Origin: Euryarchaeota archaeon UBA170
Lineage (GTDB): Archaea; Thermoplasmatota; Poseidoniia; Poseidoniales; Thalassarchaeaceae
Length of the DNA: 49,021 nucleotides
Reading direction: 5' to 3'
Assembly (NCBI GenBank): GCA_002499345.1
Contig: DALF01000008.1
Span: 48,159 to 97,179 of the forward strand
In this document: one piece after another, positions 25,193-33,777 of the stretch
How positions within the stretch are numbered: the first letter of the stretch is position 1
How the letters are laid out: every line of letters begins with the position of its first letter
Notes under the pieces: model-generated
What the model was told of the DNA's origin: nothing
The model's database searches: none
What the model saw: the letters and a program-made list of their open reading frames with translations, nothing else
Program-made: the position numbers and the translations under genes

Positions 25193-25283
25193 TAACCTGT
25201 GCGAACCATGTTACAGTCTTGAGTCCATCGATGTTCTATCCCATCGCAACACCCAAAGGTAGTTAGCCATTCCCACGCATATC

Positions 25284-25358
25284 GCCACTGTGGCTTAGGG
25301 GTATAGCATCCCATTGGTAATGGGAAGGTCGGGAGTTCAATTCTCCCCAGTGGCTCCA
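25284..25358 (+). tRNA. tRNA-Thr (anticodon GGT)
   Basis: Acceptor GCCACTG pairs with CAGTGGC. The anticodon arm is TCCCA-TTGGTAA-TGGGA (anticodon GGT), and the T arm GGGAG-TTCAATT-CTCCC. Discriminator T is followed by an encoded CCA. Divergent from tRNA-Ser with 91 bases between; 86 bases before the giant surface protein ATG. The 25041-25444 stretch otherwise holds only these two tRNAs and their promoters. Confidence 0.96.
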
Positions 25359-25444
25359 TTTTTCGAGACTAATTCATCCAGTTTTTGCTTTGTTCATGCA
25401 AGACGACCAATTCATTCATAATCTCTACAAGAATACGGGCTAGC

Positions 25445-28400
25445 ATGTCGAACTACCGCAGGAGGCTCGCAGGAGCCCTAGTCCTCCTGATGCTACTAGC
25501 ACCTATCACGAACGCCGCAACCACTTCATGGGCAGGTCCGTCCACTGTGAATACCTCAGGAGGGGACACCACACTGACCGGATTCAGGGTCCCTGGAAAC
25601 GCTACAATAATGGATGGATGGGCACATGTGACAGATTCCCCGATGGCCGCCTCATTAACTCCTGCCGATGTGATGGATATCTTTGTCTTGGAAAATGGAA
25701 CCGACTCTGGGACCACCACAGAATATCGTGAGGGCAATCTAACTTTGGTGGACGATGGTACACTTAATGATATTACGAATTTCGATAATTATAGCTATAA
25801 TATCCAATTGGGCTCAAATTATGTTTCAGGGCCTTCACCAATAATTAGAATCGCCTTTGAATCCACCTCAGGATACACCCCTCACCTTAGTTGCAACGGA
25901 CTGAAGGGATATAACCTGACTTCAGGTTATGATGCTGATAGAAACGGGCTACTCGATGTCTCGGAGATTAGCCATGTAGATTACCTATGCGTGACCAATC
26001 AGACCATTCAAGGCGGGAACGGAGCGGTTTCCAATGGTACTGTAGTCAATGGGACTTTCGTCTATTCCCAGAGTTCTCTTGCCTCTGGCAACGCCACATG
26101 TCCGTTCGGCGGAAAATACCTAGTCTATGGTAACGATTACGGGTATTACTACGATGGAGACTCATCACTGAACGCCACAGAGACTGACGCGACCCTGTTC
26201 TTCTGTAATAGGGACACATACTGGGCCGCCACAAACTTTGACTTCAACGGATCAGTAAATGGACAAGAGCAGACTGTGGCCTACGGAGTAGTCCCATCTA
26301 GTGCATCCGAAGGCAGGGTTGCTGTGGCTACCAAACCAGGAGAGGCACTTCCAGCCGGTGTAGATACGTGGTTGACTTTGCCTTCCGTCCAAGTCCCTTC
26401 TATGGCTACTAGAACCAACTACTATCTTTCGTTCGATCATTGGTTCCACCTTGACTCCTCAGAAGCGGGAGCTTGGTTGGAATACAAGACACCAGGCCAA
26501 GACTGGGAATGGTTTGCTAGTGATGGGGGATATCCGTCAAGTATTGATCGGACTGACATAGAAGTCAATGGCGCACCTAGTGGCAATCTGCCAGTATTCA
26601 CCGGGACTACTCACAGTGGCTGGCAATCAGAGACCCTGAACTTGACCGCCTTTTTCTCTGACCCTAGCATTAGCTCAGCTACTTCAGTAGAGTTCAGATT
26701 TAGAGTTTGGACCTCAAATTACTCCTCACTTTTGCCAGGATGGTTTATCGATGATATACAATATTACAACGCCGGGACTGGAAATGGCTTCTGGCATCAT
26801 GGTTGTGATATTGAAGGAAACTATGCAAGCATTTCTGGTACTGGATGTTACTACAACAACAACGCTTTGGGCTATCTGACTGTTCCAATAGACCTGTACA
26901 ATGTTTCCGGTCTGGAATTTGACGTGTATTGGGATTTGGAGGGTTCGACATATGACAATGCGTGTATAGAGATCTCAAACAACAATGGCCAGACATGGAC
27001 TGATATTTCTTCCACAGGAACCTCACTCACCACTACCCAGTGTAGGTCTAGGACTGGAACTATCCCGGGTTCATCGGGATATGCCGATAAATTTGGCGAC
27101 ATTCCTTACGTCGTGTATAGCAACTTCAATTACTACGACGACAGTGGGAGAGAAGTCACTATCTACAACACTGTACCAGCGGCCAACCAACTTAATGGCT
27201 CTCTCTTGAGATTCGTAGTCCAGACAGATGGATCTGTACAATACGGCTATCCCCAAGGAAATAATGATGGCGGCGACAACGCATCGGCTAGTGATGGCAG
27301 AGAGGGATTCTCAGTCTTCAGATATAGGACTATGAACAACAATACGAGCCAAACCGAACCACCCGAGTTTTCTATTCCGGGAACAGCTTCCGTAACTGGC
27401 AATCTACACGACTGGCAATATCTATGCGATAACTGCGGATTCGTGGATGCAAGTCATGCGTTTGAAGATTCCCAGGTCTCTGGACCAACCAGCAACTACC
27501 ACCCAGGCTTCTCCAATGTCTATCAGCAGACATCCAGTAACCCCGGGGCATGCAACACCGAGAGATGCGATTGGAGGCTTTCCGAGCCCACTACTACTTT
27601 TGGCCCCGATAGCGCATCTTCATTCCCGTACATGTACAAGATCGGGCAGAATGGCGGAACTGACGCGGCATATCAATCAAGCCTCGTAACCCCTATCTAC
27701 TCTGTCTCAAGTATCGCTGAGTCAACATTTACTTTCGATATGCATGCCTGTATGGACTATGGTACTGGTGCCTATGTCTATGTCGGGGGTGCTCTGTGGA
27801 TGAGGGTCAATGGTGGCCAATGGCAACATGTGGACATGCCCTCTTACGATGACATACAGTACAGTTGGACAGGTGGTTCATACACTGTCAATGATGGTTT
27901 GGAAATCTGGACTAGAACACATTGTAACACTGATGATTGGGGCTCATACGAGGTCGACCTCTCTCAGTACAAGGGGAATGATCTACAATTTAAGTTCGCA
28001 TTCGGAGGCAGGTTTTCTGATGCAAACTCAGGTTGGCATATCGATAATGTCGGAATCAAGATGGGTAACTTCAGCCAGTCTGGAACCTGGACAAGTCCAA
28101 GCTTCTCGATAGCAGGAGATGATGCATTCAACAGGGGAATTATAGAGATCGATGGGTCGTCGGGCGACTATACTAACAACACTGTTACAGGCACTCTAAT
28201 CGACTCCACATCAGGACTAATCATATCCGGATACTCTAACTTGGAATTCCCAATTAGCCTAGCGGGATTAGATTCAGAGGCACACCCCACCGTAAAACTG
28301 GATGTGAATATGAATACTACAAATCCACTTTCAACTCCAATGATAGAATACATCAGAGTCGGCGGAAGCAGACTCCTTACAGCAGATATGATGGGACTAA

Positions 28401-31400
28401 ACAGTTGGCAGATGACAAATGTCGAGATCGTTGATGGATTGATCAATGCTACCAATATTTCCGGTACAATTACCTCAGACTATATCCACTCTGTCAGGCC
28501 TATCAAGGCTCTAAGCTTCGGAGGCAACTCATCTGTTAACGTCCAAATAGAGGTCAGGGACGAATTGGGCAATACCGTAGGAAGCTCCTCCAAGGGAGGG
28601 TCTGTATTGTTCACCACTCCAAGGACTGGTTACTCTCTGCATGTCTCGTTACCAACAAACGGATATATCGACAGACTCCAAATATCGCATCTCTATGGCG
28701 AGCCGGCATCAGACGTGGAGATAGATTTCGCAGATGATGGAAACTTAGACTGGTCGTTCCCAAATGAGCTCTCCAGAGGGCACTATGCCTGGCAGACCAA
28801 ATTGCTAGGAAGTCAATCCGATATTGGATACCTCGACGGCTCCAAGTCAGTCGTCATGCAAATAGACTCAACTCCCTCTTCTGCATTCGCTATCGTCCCG
28901 TCCAGCGGAAGTGTAAACGATGGAATAATTTCAATAGTATCGGACTCAGACGGATTTGAATCTCCAGTTGACATTAGTATTGCAGGAGCTTCATTCTCAA
29001 CCGGTTCCGCATCTCACAGGTTCACCTCTGAAATGAATCAGTATCAAACTGCAGCTATCAACTCGTTGACGCCCGGATGGGCAGACACAGCAACTGATAG
29101 AGATTGGAGGGTCGTGGAATTTTCACTTTCATCATCACAGGCCCAAACAGTCACAATTACTGGACTCGCAATCGGATATACAATGTTCGAGAATGTATCA
29201 GGCATCTCAGTTCCTATAGCGGACTATCACGATACGATGACTCAAGACGATCCCGCACCTGTGGAGATAGCCATCCCGGTAACCATTTCGTCCTCCACCG
29301 GTTCTATATCGATTGCCGGAGAGCTCGTGTATGATTATATCATGACGAATAGAGAATTCCAAGTACCTAACACACTATATCCAGATGGAGTGATAAACGA
29401 GATTGAGACTGCACATCATCACCTAAATGATAACTCATTATTGCACGCAATCGAACTCACTGGCTCTGCCTCTGATGGTCAAATAATAGCATTCAGAGCT
29501 GAAAATGGTAATGACGGGCTTTGGGGCCAAGGAACTGATCCAGTGACGATTACCCAGACTTCTGGAAGTAGCGTCGCCCCATTGAATATATCTCAGTCAT
29601 CTGTAGAGATAATCACCCACTCTGATGGATATGATGATGTCGTCGTCAACTGGATGTTCGACGTCAACTGGAATTGGGATGATGTGGAATCTATCAGATG
29701 GGTGTCTACTGCTCTCGATGAATATGGCGAGTTCGTGTGGCCATCTGTATCATTCAGCGGAGAGGGCAACTCCAAGGCCGTTGAGAATGATTTGCAAATT
29801 GAGTCCTTTGAGGTACGTGATGAATACGGTAGGCTACTTTCCAATCCGTTCTCAACATTCTACCCCTATCCAGTAAAGTCATCAAATGACATCAATGTCT
29901 CTGGAACTGTTAGATTCCAAGACGCTTCTGATGCAAGGCCTCAGTCTACTGATTTCTTGGTAGGGCTCAACATGTCAGGAGCACTATACTCTATGACAAT
30001 GGGCCAGAACGGATCCTTCGAAACAACCGTCGATTGGCTGATATCCACATCCCTAGGGTCCGAAGTTACTCTTTCTCCGCTAATTTTGACTGTCGGCCCT
30101 TCAGGCTCGACAGTAGGGGCAGTGGATACTTCGGGAACCCCTCCTCAGACCACCGTAATCATCGACTCTTCAGCACCAGTTGCAGGCCCATTGCAAGTCA
30201 ACACCCCCTCCGGGCTCCAAGATGCCCATGGAAAGGTATGGGATCCAACTGTGCCGCTCTCAGTATATGTTACAATAGATGAATCTGAAGCTAGAGGTGA
30301 ATCTATCACTCTAAAGTATTGGAGAGGTACTTCCGATGATGCCAACGCGGACGGAATTGCAGATGAAACAGAATATCTCAGTCAAACCCTTCCTCTATCA
30401 TCTGGAATGACAGGGCAACAACAGGTCAACTTCATCGGAATAGATGTTTCAGCTCAAGACTTCAATAGTCCAGTACACATGTACGTAGAAGGTACCGATT
30501 GGGCGGGCCTGACCTATCAGGAAGGCGGTACTGGAGGCTCTGCAGGAGCTTCCAACTCCTGGGCTTCGGTGATAGTTGCAACAGACGAGCCAACCAGTAT
30601 CCCTGCATCGGGATATTCCCTGAATACCGAGCTTGGATATCTAATGGCCGGCCACAGGCATACATTCTCTATGCAGATAGACGAGCCCAATGGAGTTGGT
30701 ACTCTCGACAATGTCACTATCATGCTATGTGGGGATGGCCCCACTAATGTAGGGAAAATGTCCTACGACCCTTCAAGAGGGGTTCTTTGGGCTGCTCCCG
30801 ATAGTATGGTTACTCCTTTGTCTGTACAGTCTCAATCTGTTACATCAGTCGTAACAGAACTGAGTATTGACTTCAAGATTTCTTGGGATTACGTGTGGGA
30901 GGAAGGGCAGTCGTCTTGCAAGCCCAGCGTCTCCATATTGGATGACTTGAATACGGTGGCTTATCAAAATAATATTGGTGAGCTTTCATGGCAATTGGAT
31001 AACCAATTCCTGGCAATTCCCGATTCGATGACCGACCTGACCTCTCCTATGATGGACCAGGTAGAAAATCAGCTATTCCTCAGGCAGGGAGATGAATTCA
31101 TTGTAACCGGGTCGTTACTCTACGCTGGCTCTGGAATGCCCATAAACAGTATTCCTGATAATCTCAGGGTCGAGGCGAGTGTTATTTATGGATCTCAGGA
31201 AATAAGTAGCGACACGGAGTTAGCCGAGGATTCTACATTCTCAATTATTGTAACACTTCCTGATAGAGTTCCTCTGGATCCCACAATGGCAGTTTCACTT
31301 ACCGTCATAAATGTTCCAGGACTAGGTGGTTCAACTGCGAACTCTGAATATTCCATAGTTGTCGATAGTAGGTCCCCAACCGCTCTGTTCGACCAGCTAA

Positions 31401-32329
31401 AGTATCCTGAATCATCACTTACTATCATCGAGTCCGACATGGTTGACGATGTCCAAGTCACAGTAACGATGAATGATCAGATCGGTATGCAAGACGGCCC
31501 ACTTCAGGTATCATGGGTCTACATGAGACAAAACTCTCCAGTGACCGGAACTGAGGATAGTGGCGAACTACTTTTAATTCTAGAAGGGGATAGATCTTCT
31601 TCTTCAGAATGGTCAGACGTGTATCAGTCAAGAATTGACCTGACTCCAGCTAATGGAATGCTAATAGAGGCAGGAGATTCGATTTCCTTTTGGATCACCT
31701 CCACTGATAAGGCAGGTAATGAAGTATCAGGCCTTGGAAGTGAATCTGTACCCAGGGCTCCAGCATTGAGAATAATGGAGTTCCTCGGCGAATATGTGAG
31801 ATCCGTGTCTTCTCCCAGTGCTCCTCTGATGAACGAGATAGTAACTATCGAGACCTTCTGGGAAAATACGGGCAAGAGAGGTGGAACTCTGGTTGTCGGA
31901 CTCTACGAGCTGATCTATGAAGTAGATGAAAATGGACAGTCCTCAGAGAGGTGGAAGGAATCGCTAACCACAGCCCAGACTCCTAATTTAGAGATTTCTC
32001 TGGAGGCAGAGTCCACCAGTGTGAGGGTCACTTTCAGATGGGAAGCTACTTCTCCAGGACAGCCTAATCTTTACATCGTTACCGATATTGATGGCGACGG
32101 CGCTATCGGGGAGGCCGATTTTAATGCGGCCGATATCGCGATAGGCGGAGTGAGTGTAGTGCCACCGCCGCCCACGGATGAAGGATCCTCGGATAGTGCG
32201 ATCATGATGATCGGTGCAATTGCGCTCATCGCTGTCGCGGCCATAGGTTTCCTAATGAGTCGCAGAGGGAATGACGATGACGTATACTACGATGATGATG
32301 ACTACGAATACGAGGAAGAAGAGTACTAG
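25445..32329 (+). CDS. Giant secreted surface protein with C-terminal membrane anchor
   Basis: The 2294-residue protein starts at ATG 25445 with a clear signal peptide (MSNYRRRLAGALVLLMLLAPITNAA). The frame opens 20 codons earlier, inside the spacer after tRNA-Thr. The N-terminal third contains modules ending in GWFIDDIQYYN and GWHIDNVGIKMG with aromatic-rich strands, resembling the immune-inhibitor-A/MAM-like lectin-fold domains of secreted proteases and adhesins. The middle consists of many beta-sandwich repeats, with DANADGIADETEYLS and DIDGDGAIGEADFNAADI as calcium-binding EF-hand/dockerin-like loops. A helix near residue 2260 and an extremely acidic tail (DDDVYYDDDDYEYEEEEY) end the chain. 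No protease motif was found. Probably an adhesin or substrate-capture protein. Confidence 0.85.
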   Translation: MSNYRRRLAGALVLLMLLAPITNAATTSWAGPSTVNTSGGDTTLTGFRVPGNATIMDGWAHVTDSPMAASLTPADVMDIFVLENGTDSGTTTEYREGNLTLVDDGTLNDITNFDNYSYNIQLGSNYVSGPSPIIRIAFESTSGYTPHLSCNGLKGYNLTSGYDADRNGLLDVSEISHVDYLCVTNQTIQGGNGAVSNGTVVNGTFVYSQSSLASGNATCPFGGKYLVYGNDYGYYYDGDSSLNATETDATLFFCNRDTYWAATNFDFNGSVNGQEQTVAYGVVPSSASEGRVAVATKPGEALPAGVDTWLTLPSVQVPSMATRTNYYLSFDHWFHLDSSEAGAWLEYKTPGQDWEWFASDGGYPSSIDRTDIEVNGAPSGNLPVFTGTTHSGWQSETLNLTAFFSDPSISSATSVEFRFRVWTSNYSSLLPGWFIDDIQYYNAGTGNGFWHHGCDIEGNYASISGTGCYYNNNALGYLTVPIDLYNVSGLEFDVYWDLEGSTYDNACIEISNNNGQTWTDISSTGTSLTTTQCRSRTGTIPGSSGYADKFGDIPYVVYSNFNYYDDSGREVTIYNTVPAANQLNGSLLRFVVQTDGSVQYGYPQGNNDGGDNASASDGREGFSVFRYRTMNNNTSQTEPPEFSIPGTASVTGNLHDWQYLCDNCGFVDASHAFEDSQVSGPTSNYHPGFSNVYQQTSSNPGACNTERCDWRLSEPTTTFGPDSASSFPYMYKIGQNGGTDAAYQSSLVTPIYSVSSIAESTFTFDMHACMDYGTGAYVYVGGALWMRVNGGQWQHVDMPSYDDIQYSWTGGSYTVNDGLEIWTRTHCNTDDWGSYEVDLSQYKGNDLQFKFAFGGRFSDANSGWHIDNVGIKMGNFSQSGTWTSPSFSIAGDDAFNRGIIEIDGSSGDYTNNTVTGTLIDSTSGLIISGYSNLEFPISLAGLDSEAHPTVKLDVNMNTTNPLSTPMIEYIRVGGSRLLTADMMGLNSWQMTNVEIVDGLINATNISGTITSDYIHSVRPIKALSFGGNSSVNVQIEVRDELGNTVGSSSKGGSVLFTTPRTGYSLHVSLPTNGYIDRLQISHLYGEPASDVEIDFADDGNLDWSFPNELSRGHYAWQTKLLGSQSDIGYLDGSKSVVMQIDSTPSSAFAIVPSSGSVNDGIISIVSDSDGFESPVDISIAGASFSTGSASHRFTSEMNQYQTAAINSLTPGWADTATDRDWRVVEFSLSSSQAQTVTITGLAIGYTMFENVSGISVPIADYHDTMTQDDPAPVEIAIPVTISSSTGSISIAGELVYDYIMTNREFQVPNTLYPDGVINEIETAHHHLNDNSLLHAIELTGSASDGQIIAFRAENGNDGLWGQGTDPVTITQTSGSSVAPLNISQSSVEIITHSDGYDDVVVNWMFDVNWNWDDVESIRWVSTALDEYGEFVWPSVSFSGEGNSKAVENDLQIESFEVRDEYGRLLSNPFSTFYPYPVKSSNDINVSGTVRFQDASDARPQSTDFLVGLNMSGALYSMTMGQNGSFETTVDWLISTSLGSEVTLSPLILTVGPSGSTVGAVDTSGTPPQTTVIIDSSAPVAGPLQVNTPSGLQDAHGKVWDPTVPLSVYVTIDESEARGESITLKYWRGTSDDANADGIADETEYLSQTLPLSSGMTGQQQVNFIGIDVSAQDFNSPVHMYVEGTDWAGLTYQEGGTGGSAGASNSWASVIVATDEPTSIPASGYSLNTELGYLMAGHRHTFSMQIDEPNGVGTLDNVTIMLCGDGPTNVGKMSYDPSRGVLWAAPDSMVTPLSVQSQSVTSVVTELSIDFKISWDYVWEEGQSSCKPSVSILDDLNTVAYQNNIGELSWQLDNQFLAIPDSMTDLTSPMMDQVENQLFLRQGDEFIVTGSLLYAGSGMPINSIPDNLRVEASVIYGSQEISSDTELAEDSTFSIIVTLPDRVPLDPTMAVSLTVINVPGLGGSTANSEYSIVVDSRSPTALFDQLKYPESSLTIIESDMVDDVQVTVTMNDQIGMQDGPLQVSWVYMRQNSPVTGTEDSGELLLILEGDRSSSSEWSDVYQSRIDLTPANGMLIEAGDSISFWITSTDKAGNEVSGLGSESVPRAPALRIMEFLGEYVRSVSSPSAPLMNEIVTIETFWENTGKRGGTLVVGLYELIYEVDENGQSSERWKESLTTAQTPNLEISLEAESTSVRVTFRWEATSPGQPNLYIVTDIDGDGAIGEADFNAADIAIGGVSVVPPPPTDEGSSDSAIMMIGAIALIAVAAIGFLMSRRGNDDDVYYDDDDYEYEEEEY

Positions 32330-32391
32330 TGACTTTTTACCCGTCATGTGGAAAACAGTGTCAAATCCTTTTCACGACCTCGTGTGTTTAT

Positions 32392-32429
32392 AGGCCAAAT
32401 CGTGAATTTGGCCTCGAGGGAAATCCCTC
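32392..32429 (+). promoter_or_regulatory. Two adjacent hairpins in front of a small gene
   Basis: AGGCCAAAT (32392-32400) pairs perfectly with ATTTGGCCT (32406-32414) around a 5-base loop, followed immediately by GAGGG-AAAT-CCCTC (32416-32429). They end 20 bases before the preferred ATG at 32450 and lie 62 bases after the giant gene stop. They may end the upstream transcript or control the small gene; there is no T-run. Confidence 0.4.
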
Positions 32430-32449
32430 AGATGGGATGCGTGGGAATA

Positions 32450-32611
32450 ATGGACGATAGTTTATCTTTAGAAGAGCTTAGAGAAGAAGTTGACGATCTT
32501 AGACAACTAGTGAAGACTTTACTGACTATAATAATGGAAGAAGCCGACGGAGTTCAAACTGGCTCGGCCTCATCTATTCCCAATCAGCCAAAGCGCGGAT
32601 ATTGCATGTAA
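32450..32611 (+). CDS. Small acidic coiled-coil protein
   Basis: The 53-residue product starts MDDSLSLEELREEVDDLRQLV and has a heptad-like helix through about residue 35, then a flexible tail ending in PKRGYCM. ATG 32432 would add six residues; the longer frame from 32348 covers the hairpins and is unlikely. No family recognised. It could be a small oligomerisation or regulatory protein. The stop is adjacent to the convergent glycosylase gene. Confidence 0.55.
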   Translation: MDDSLSLEELREEVDDLRQLVKTLLTIIMEEADGVQTGSASSIPNQPKRGYCM

Positions 32612-33238
32612 TCAATATTCCACAGGCTCCGGATCCACTGTTCTCCACATATAGCAACAGGCCACCGTACGCCATGGCTTCCATTTCTCTGAAATTGAAA
32701 AAAGCTCTTCTCTAGACAATTTATCGCCCGCGTTGTATGATTTTTCAATCCCTCTTATCATCCCTATGTCGCCGATAGGAAAAACATCCGGCCGAAGCAT
32801 AGTGAAAATCAGAATCATCTCAGCAGTCCATACCCCGACTCCTCTAAAATGGATTAATTTCTCTATTATTTCTTCGTCATTCATTATTTCCCAATTAAGT
32901 GAATCATATTCGCCCCAGGATTCAGAAATCCCTAGGACATACTCTGCCTTTCTCCGAGATAGCCCACAGCTTCTCATTTCATCAATATCAACTCGTAGAA
33001 TATTTTTTGGAGTAATCTCGCCTATCTTTTGGCAGAACCTCTTCCATACCGTAGAAGCGGCCTTTACAGATATTTGTTGACCAATCACGGACCTAATCAG
33101 TGTGTAAAAAATATCACCTCTGGAGATCAATTCCAAATCATCGAATTTATCGATTACGCTCGCAAGTATAATATCGTTTAATGACAGCTCTTTTTTGGCG
33201 GTTTCCCAGTATTCTGGCCGTCTTCCTGGCAAGGGCAT
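32612..33238 (-). CDS. DNA-3-methyladenine glycosylase, AlkA/MAG-like (HhH-GPD family)
   Basis: Base-excision repair enzyme removing alkylated purines. The 208-residue chain has the expected order: SVIGQQISVKAASTVWKRF, then LSRRKAEYVLGIS, and the helix-hairpin-helix LIHFRGVGVWTAEMILIFTM. The catalytic aspartate lies in VFPIGDIGMIRGI. The C-terminus has WKPWRTVACCYMWR, a near-universal AlkA/MAG motif (W.PWR..A..YLW). No iron-sulfur cysteine cluster, which argues against the Nth/MutY subgroup. ATG at 33238 is followed by a typical short N-terminus. Confidence 0.9.
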   Translation of the reverse strand: MPLPGRRPEYWETAKKELSLNDIILASVIDKFDDLELISRGDIFYTLIRSVIGQQISVKAASTVWKRFCQKIGEITPKNILRVDIDEMRSCGLSRRKAEYVLGISESWGEYDSLNWEIMNDEEIIEKLIHFRGVGVWTAEMILIFTMLRPDVFPIGDIGMIRGIEKSYNAGDKLSREELFSISEKWKPWRTVACCYMWRTVDPEPVEY

Positions 33239-33288
33239 GGCACCTGCAGCGCCTAATGGTTCAAGACTACTGGCCTTCTCCCATCTCC

Positions 33289-33777
33289 ATGAAAGCAGAG
33301 AACGTGGTGATTTCCATAGCAGGCATTTTTACTATGGTATTCTTATACCTCGTAATGACATCAGCAGATTCAATCCAAGATGATAATAACTGGCAGATCT
33401 CTGAAGTTTGCCTTGATGACCACAATTCATTACATACTCACGAACACGTCCAACTAACCATCATCATAAACGAAACTCAGGTTGAAATTAGTCCAAATAT
33501 TGGAATTGGAGAGCCAGGATGTAATGGAATGAAAGGAATACATACGCATGATAATTCTGGTAAGTTACACATTGAAACTCCCAGTCCCATGTCAGCCCCA
33601 TTAGGGGCATTCTTCGAGATTTGGGGAGAGTCATTCAGTGATGATGAGATAATGGGGCACAAAGCCGACGGTCAACATGAGGTGTTACTGACTATCAACG
33701 GAGAAGTAAACTCTCTCTATGAGGAATATATGATGGAAGATGGAGACATTATTGAAATTGAGTATGGTCCAAAATAG
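33289..33777 (+). CDS. Secreted or membrane-anchored histidine-containing protein of unknown function
   Basis: The 162-residue product has an N-terminal hydrophobic anchor (VVISIAGIFTMVFLYLVM, about residues 5-22). The extracytoplasmic part has the pattern LHTHEHVQLTIIINETQVEI, then PNIGIGEPGC...GIHTHDNSGKLHIETP and LGAFFEIWGESFS. The same arrangement, two His-rich strands before HIE(S/T)P and a later FFE(I/V)WG, occurs in hypothetical secreted proteins of marine archaea and bacteria as I recall them. The HTHEH and HTHD clusters could bind metal, which is inferred. ATG 33289 is chosen because the upstream 36 codons overlap the glycosylase start and place basic residues ahead of a broken signal. 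Confidence 0.7.
   Translation: MKAENVVISIAGIFTMVFLYLVMTSADSIQDDNNWQISEVCLDDHNSLHTHEHVQLTIIINETQVEISPNIGIGEPGCNGMKGIHTHDNSGKLHIETPSPMSAPLGAFFEIWGESFSDDEIMGHKADGQHEVLLTINGEVNSLYEEYMMEDGDIIEIEYGPK

Noticed and set aside
25385..25444. Upstream extension of the giant surface protein
   Set aside because: A signal peptide begins precisely at ATG 25445; the extension would put a non-signal Cys-rich stretch ahead of it.
33181..33288. Extension of the His-rich protein to ATG 33181
   Set aside because: It would overlap the glycosylase start antisense by 58 bases, and the internal ATG 33289 gives a clean signal anchor.
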